Shown: in pieces, positions 58,500 through 64,000 of the stretch
Layout: every line of letters starts with the position of its first letter
Position numbering within the stretch: position 1 is the stretch's first letter
Assembly (NCBI GenBank): GCA_048013815.1
Contig: CM106586.1
Location: 2,108,001 to 2,172,000 of the forward strand
Reading direction: 5' to 3'
Source: Setoptus koraiensis
Taxonomy: Eukaryota > Arthropoda
Length of the DNA stretch: 64,000 nt
Notes under the pieces: generated by a model
Told to the model about the DNA's origin: nothing
The model's input: the letters and a program-made list of their open reading frames with translations, nothing else
Database searches by the model: none
Translations under genes and position numbers: made by a program

Positions 58500-59492
58500 T
58501 AGTCAACGGTTGCAATCATAATAATGACAAGGCAAAACAACGAGCCAGCCAGTCGAGTTATGTGACAAACACACACTGCCAACGAGCAGCAAACCAACCA
58601 AAGAACCAACCAAAGCACCAAATAACGAATGCCACAAATGATAACGCCAACCATTGATCGCCAGCAAAACAGCAACCAGTTACGTAATATGTTTGCGCGC
58701 CCCCTCACTCAATAGTCTGGCCAATGCCAGTGGATGGCTCTCAATTGTCAGGTGCTCATTAGGCCGGCTAGTTGGCACATAGTGAAACATTTTGATAATA
58801 GGCCATCCATTTTATCCACCAGCGACAACAGCGACAGTCACAGCGACAACACCGACACCGACAGCCACAGCCACAACAACAACAACAACAGTAGGCTGTC
58901 TGAGATAGACAATTAGACAAGCAGGTAACCAATATAAAAGTATTGTTATTGTTCGTGACGAAACCCACTGCATACAGCCAACTGCGCACGAGAGATAGTT
59001 TAGTTTTTATTTGTGAGTGTGTGTGTGTGTGTGTCATCATTAGTCTAATGATGATAAAGTATCTGTCTCTAGTATAACCATTAGATTACAAGTATTAGAG
59101 TTGGCGCTATATTAGTTGCATTAGACATTCAATCCATCAGACATATTAAATGGCACACACCAAATCACACTACTAGTGTGCGTGCTTTCACATTACATAG
59201 ACATTATACAGACATTATATATACATTGTATTGCGCAACGTCGATCGCTGGTGGTGACATCAAATGAGATTGGATACAATTAAAACGGGCACAATAGGTG
59301 GGCCCACAGTGATGCCTCGATTATCCCCTGGCAACCAACTGGCTCATCTTTGGTGTGGGCTCTTTTTCCATTTATCCATCAACCAGCAACCAGCGGCATG
59401 CATACGAGCCTCAATTTCGATACCAACTCACTATTCACACACGAATACAAATTATATACGAATAAAGCTCGCTCTCATACGTTCGCGGACAG

Positions 59493-59560
59493 TGCCACCG
59501 AGCGAGCCAATGAACGAGCCAACGGACGAGCCACGAACGAGCCACAAACGAGCCGGCAGA
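59493..59560. repeat. GAGCCA-based repeat (ACGAGCCAA)
   Basis: About six copies of an 8-12 bp unit with the core CGAGCCA. Confidence 0.8.
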
Positions 59561-59923
59561 CGAAACTGGGGGCCTCATTGAGAATATGTGCTTGAATACT
59601 GTGCGTGAATATCCGACTTGATAATGGTTATTCATACGCATCAATAATGTAGATTAGCGCCCCCACTAGGTTGTAATTAGTTATTTACAATGGCCACCAC
59701 TAAGGCGATCTATTAATAGCTAGCTCTTAACTTATCACATCAACGATTAACTCTCTCCTTGTGCCCACTACTCTATTGTGGTGCGCAAACATGTGAACTA
59801 TCGTGACAACACACAATAGATATCGGATTAGATGCCGTTAGCGCAGGTACGCAGCCCCACTAACTGCACTGTTACATAACAACACAATCGAGCGTTTTGC
59901 TGCACGGGCCACAAGTCTCACAA

Positions 59924-59968
59924 GTCGCTCGGGTTGCTCGGGTCGCTCGGGTCGCTCGGGTCGCTCGA
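59924..59968. repeat. 9-bp repeat TCGCTCGGG
   Basis: Five copies, one with TTGCTCGGG. Confidence 0.9.
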
Positions 59969-60137
59969 GTCTCGCCAGTCGCCAGTGCCGAACAGAGGAG
60001 ATCTTAATGGATCTTTTCTGGTCCAACAACTTGCCGTCAGTGAGCGGCGAGCAGCAACCAGCAACTGGCAAAGGTGCAATGGCGCTAAATTGGCTCTCTG
60101 TTGCTACTCATTGGCCCACAACTAGCCGCTACTATGC

Positions 60138-60178
60138 TGAGTATAGTGAGTAGAGTGAGTGGAGTGAGTATAGTGGGC
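60138..60178. repeat. 10-bp repeat GAGTATAGTG
   Basis: Four diverged copies: GAGTATAGTG, GAGTAGAGTG, GAGTGGAGTG and GAGTATAGTG. Confidence 0.85.
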
Positions 60179-60444
60179 ATACCTAGTACACTCACAAGTC
60201 AGTATACTTAGTGGCGCACACTATCAACAAAGATCCAGATACAAACCAGGTAGCAGCGGATATATAGGTGCCAGTGGTGGCATTAGATTATTTTTATTTG
60301 TTGGCTTGTGCACACTGTTGGCCCCCTCACAACAGACACACAAACCAATAACCTGTGCAGGCTGCAATGACCGTTGCTTGGCTATGACGTAACGCACGCA
60401 TAGTTGCAGCAGTGCATAAGTCAAGTGTTGATGGGATTCATTCA

Positions 60445-60470
60445 TTTGTTTGTTTGTTTGTTTGTTTGTT
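60445..60470. repeat. (TTTG)n microsatellite
   Basis: Six TTTG units. Confidence 0.95.
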
Positions 60471-60994
60471 GGATTGCATTTTATCCTGTGCTCACAATAT
60501 GTGCTCAGTATCAATATGTTATCAGCATACAAAATTGCTGTTACTTGGTGCGCGAATTGTATCATCATCTTATTTGCATCATCCAATGGCAAACAGTGAT
60601 AATAATAATAAATGCACTTGCCTTAAGTGAATTGTTGTGGCGCTAATTGCGCTCATTGTCTCACGATTGGTGACTGGTGACTCACCAACAGACAAAATGA
60701 GTCGCACTGTCTATTAACTGTACACAATACGATAGGATGATGCAATCATATTGTGGCATCATATGGTGATGCCTTGCCAACTTGGATTATATAAAATGAA
60801 AGCAAACAAAAATAATGTTATCGCCAATGCATATCGCGTGTGAAATGTTTGGCCCCAACTGGCGCTGGCGCTGGCCTGACTTGGTGCAATTTGTCAAACG
60901 AGGCTGACAGATTGTTGTGCCGCTTCACTCGCTCACAATGTGCGCCCTCACTGTATAGTGACAAAATGGCTCTGTTGTCGTTATTGAACTGCAT

Positions 60995-61031
60995 TTGCAG
61001 TTAGTTGCAGTTAGTTGCAGTTAGTTGCAGT
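60995..61031. repeat. 10-bp repeat TTGCAGTTAG
   Basis: Three and a half perfect copies. Confidence 0.95.
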
Positions 61032-61584
61032 TTGAGCTTGGCGAACGATTGCGATTGCATTGTTTGGCGCTCTCTTGTGCATAGATTTGGCTCTATAGAT
61101 GCTATATGTAGATTGTTATTTACACACAATGCTCATAGTGTGCCCATAGTGTGTGTGCAATTAATTGCTCCATTGAACTATATAACTGTTACACTGAAAA
61201 CCTATCTAAAAGCGATTGATTGTTTGATCATTATTGGCACAAAATGGCCGCCTATCTATTCAAAATGTATCCACAAACTGTAACAGTGTGAGGGTGCCGA
61301 GGCGAGAACCAATCGATCGAGCAATCAATATCCATTTGAGCTGGCCAGATATTGCTCGCCTTGATACTTGTACAAGTAAATGTATGTGTGAAGGCAATAC
61401 TTTGTTGTTGTGGTTGGCACATTTTGCTCTTATTCTGTTCTGTGTTTTGTATTTTGTATCAGGATCGGGCTAAAATATTTGTATTTGCATGCGTGCTATT
61501 TGTGTGCAGTCTGGTAAGTGCAACACAGCATGTGCTCTGTATAATATGTTACGTAATAATGCTTACTTCTTCATGTTTCAAGCC

Positions 61585-61638
61585 AGTTGTGGATAGTTGT
61601 GGATAGTTGTGGATAGTTGTGGATAGTTGTGGATAGTG
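61585..61638. repeat. 10-bp repeat TTGTGGATAG
   Basis: Five copies, essentially perfect. Confidence 0.95.
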
Positions 61639-62053
61639 GGTTAGATGGCGCTTAATGCTGGCCGATTTGTGAAGCTTTGGTTGTTGCGTGAATAGTGTCA
61701 TTGTGTGTAACTCATGGCGAGATTGCGGTTTGCATGAGACTTGCATCGAACGGCACTACGGGTATCGTATGTATATAGCGGGTATTTGCAAGCTTTGCAA
61801 GATTGGATAAATGTGAATGTGCGATACAAGTGACACAGTTTCAGTGTGTTAGCCTAACAAGTTTAGGTGTGAGCCTAGCGGCGAGTGCCTCAACCTGGCC
61901 AGCGTTGCTTTTAAGTGCCAATGAAGCATTAGAGCTACTAAATTGCCAGCTCGCCATATTGCACCAGACAACGGGTGTCGATATTTATGAAAATAAATTG
62001 AAGCTGGCGCATTGCTATTATGAGAGCACAGTTATCACGGCAACTATCGCCAC

Positions 62054-62091
62054 TGAGCTAGTGAGCTAGCGAGCTAGTGAGCTAGTGAGCG
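62054..62091. repeat. 8-bp repeat GAGCTAGT
   Basis: Four copies plus a partial fifth. Confidence 0.95.
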
Positions 62092-62191
62092 GATAGTTAA
62101 GCGCATAGTTAGCGGATACTGGGTCGCTTTGGCAACGACGGGAAACACATTTTGTTTTAGAAAAATGTGTATTGAATAGCTACACACACAA

Positions 62192-62242
62192 CCAACACCG
62201 ACAACACCGACAACACCGACAACTCTGACAACACCGACAACA
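62192..62242. repeat. 9-bp repeat ACAACACCG
   Basis: Five to six copies, one altered to CAACTCTGA. Confidence 0.9.
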
Positions 62243-62860
62243 GGCAGCCTGTGGCTTTTATGGCAACTTTATCCGGCGAGTTGGCGCATGTTCTCTTGCA
62301 GCGTGCGTTTGTGTTGTGCCCGTGCGATTGGCTAACTAGCTCAAATAGATATAGATAATAGTATATAATCTAATTTATTATTATAATATAATATATATGA
62401 CACGGTATATATATCCTGTATGGCAATTGGATGGCAGCGGGATTAATAATATATATTATTGTGCGTTACTTTTTCGGTTGGATTGTTATTTTTGTGCAGT
62501 TGACTAGTTGACATTAAGTGTAATGGATAGTGCACGGGCTATAGCGACCACCTGGCGAGCGTAAGAGTTTAAGTTTGACAAGTCATATCGTATGTTTGCA
62601 TGTGTCCATTTCGCTTTGTACTAACTTGGTATAACTTTTACTCTATATCTACTGTTTAGAGTGTAACAGTGCTAGTGTATAACTTATACAGTATAAGTTT
62701 TATAAGTTAAGTTATGTGAGTGGCTATAAGTAGATATAGACAGCTTGCGCAACAATAACAAGCTGTCTACTATGTATATGAGCATGGATCACATTGAGTG
62801 TCTACAATGATCTGCTTACCAATGATCTGCACCATCCAGCTTGTTACGGGTGCCGGTGCC

Positions 62861-62975
62861 ATTTGTCAGCTGTCAGCTGACAGTTGTCAGTTGTCGGCCG
62901 ACAGTTGTCATTTGTCAGTTGTCATTAGTCAGTTGTCATTTGTCATTTGTCATTTGTCATTTGTCCTTTGTCGTT
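62861..62975. repeat. nested palindromes running into a TTGTCAT heptamer array
   Basis: Perfect palindromes CTGTCAGCTGACAG (62870-62883) and TGTCGGCCGACA (62892-62903) are followed by about ten heptamers TTGTCAT/TTGTCAG. Confidence 0.9.
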
Positions 62976-63308
62976 TGACATTTACTTAAGGTTAAAACTG
63001 GACACACAAAGGTGAAGCAAACTAACAACACCTATACTCATCTTGCTGATGTCATCACTTTGGCCAGCGTTTTTGTCTTACTATTTTTGTTTGTGTCTCA
63101 ATTTTGATCATTGTTGTTGTTGTTCGTGTCCAACTAACAACAACAATCACAAATACAATCTGTTTAGCAAACCAATGCAACCAATCAAACAATACAAACA
63201 CATTGAACACAAATCAATTTTGTCTCATCTAATTCTGTCTTTTTGCGCTTGTGTCACCAATTTCACCTGTGTGTTTGTTTGTCGCCTTTAGTGTGACCTT
63301 GGTGTAGT

Positions 63309-63341
63309 TGCGAAATTGCAAAATTGCAAAATTGCAAAATC
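63309..63341. repeat. 10-bp repeat AATTGCAAAA
   Basis: Three and a half copies. Confidence 0.9.
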
Positions 63342-64000
63342 TAAACCCCAAACCCCAAACCCCCCAAAAAACAAACAAACAAATACTCTCAATCATTCGC
63401 AGTTGTCAGTCACAATTGCGCCAGAGACCAATACAAACAAACCTTGCTTTTGGTGCCCAACAAATATCAGTGGCATCAACAGACAGGTGCCGCAACACAA
63501 CAAATTGGAGCTGGCAAAAGTAAAAAGCACAATGCGTATGCCGCATGACCATGACAATAATAACTACTAATATATACCAGCCATGATAGACTATATGTGT
63601 GCGTATCGACTAGACTACAAAGTGGCTCGAGTCGAATTCCAATTCCAATTCGCAATCGCATTTAAATTCAGATTGAGCCGTTCCAGTTGAGACCATAATC
63701 TATGTGGCTCCCTTTTATCTTTCAACTCCCTTTGCTCCCATCCATGTCCGCACCTATCACCTTGTGTGCAGCTGAGCTCCCATTGTGCTAGTGTATGGTC
63801 TGGTGCATGGTATAGTCACCAAACTGCAGTGTATGGTCCAGTGTGCAGCATTGTGATGGGCATAGCGCCGCACGGGTACATAGCGCCGTTCGCGACCTAT
63901 CATTACTGTGATGTGTTGGCGTGGTGTCACAACACAGTGAGTGCGCGTTTGTAATGGCACACAACAAGAGCATAGGCCAGCAACAACCAGTTCAGTTGGC

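Larger units (their letters stand above)
48332..64000. other. 15.7-kb region without recognisable genes
   Basis: Open frames are all short, overlap each other on both strands, and carry no recognisable domain, signal peptide or family match. The region is visibly richer in G and C than the left part. It is crowded with CA/GT, CAA, TTTG and TATC microsatellites and with 5-12 bp tandem repeats, and repeatedly uses the words TGGCCA, GGGGCC/GGGCCC and CAGTTG. A 14-base C run is at 48647-48660. Confidence 0.6.

Noticed and set aside
58289-58657. 122-codon frame with a Cys/Val run
   Set aside because: The run is a translated GT microsatellite.
50693-63341. Repeat arrays considered as CRISPR-like
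   Set aside because: Units are 4-17 bp, contiguous, without unique spacers, and the genome is eukaryotic.
1-64000. tRNA and rRNA genes
   Set aside because: I looked for GGTTCGAATCC-type B boxes with matching acceptor arms and for conserved rRNA blocks and found none by eye; a tRNAscan-SE or Infernal run would settle this.

Overview
The window looks like nuclear DNA of an intron-poor arthropod, most likely an acariform mite. The grounds are animal-specific single-copy genes (MITF/TFEB, WAPL, p120/delta-catenin, AF10/AF17, GALNT7-like, BIG/ARFGEF, UBR1/2). They are carried in one or very few exons (BIG: 1706 codons, one exon), with introns of about 67-157 bp, AT-rich spacers, short UTRs and many CAA, CA and TTTG microsatellites. 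The mite assignment is an inference from gene architecture, not from a marker gene.

Layout. 1-4.1 kb: two tandem copies of a Ser/Asn-rich protein gene; copy 2 has a clear signal peptide, so the family is probably secreted. Copy 1 is cut by the window edge; copy 2 has a TATA box, a signal-peptide exon and one intron. 4.1-12.8 kb: about 8.7 kb without a recognisable gene, holding simple repeats. 12.8-15.7 kb (+): MiT/TFE-family bHLH-zipper factor with a large His/Gln tract. 15.9-18.0 kb (-): four-exon WAPL cohesin-release factor. 18.36-21.51 kb (+): a young LTR element with near-identical LTRs and a 4-bp target duplication, carrying only a Gag-protease frame. 22.0-25.0 kb (-): p120/delta-catenin in two exons. 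27.2-29.8 kb (+): AF10/AF17 PHD-finger protein. 30.3-32.3 kb (-): GALNT7-like O-glycosyltransferase. 33.3-33.45 kb: a short tyrosine-kinase-like relic. 33.5-38.6 kb (-): BIG-type Arf exchange factor. 39.4-47.0 kb (+): UBR1/2 N-recognin, interrupted by a 500-N gap whose two flanks are the same sequence, almost certainly an assembly fault. 47.1-47.5 kb (-): a small secreted-peptide candidate. 47.5-64 kb: no convincing coding gene. This last stretch is visibly richer in G and C, crowded with 5-12 bp tandem repeats and recurrent TGGCCA and GGGCCC-like words, and may be a long 5' intron or regulatory domain of a gene beyond the window.

The host genes are unrelated housekeeping or regulatory genes and form no operon. 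Neighbouring pairs are divergent (p120/AF10, BIG/UBR) or convergent (MITF/WAPL, AF10/GALNT), so shared promoters are possible. The most unusual features are the LTR element with its series of AAATTT-centred palindromes, four of which encode the same small peptide motif inside the Gag-protease frame, the patchwork identity between the tandem secreted genes, and the TGTGCGAAA repeat and hairpin in the BIG/UBR divergent promoter. No tRNA, rRNA or CRISPR was seen.
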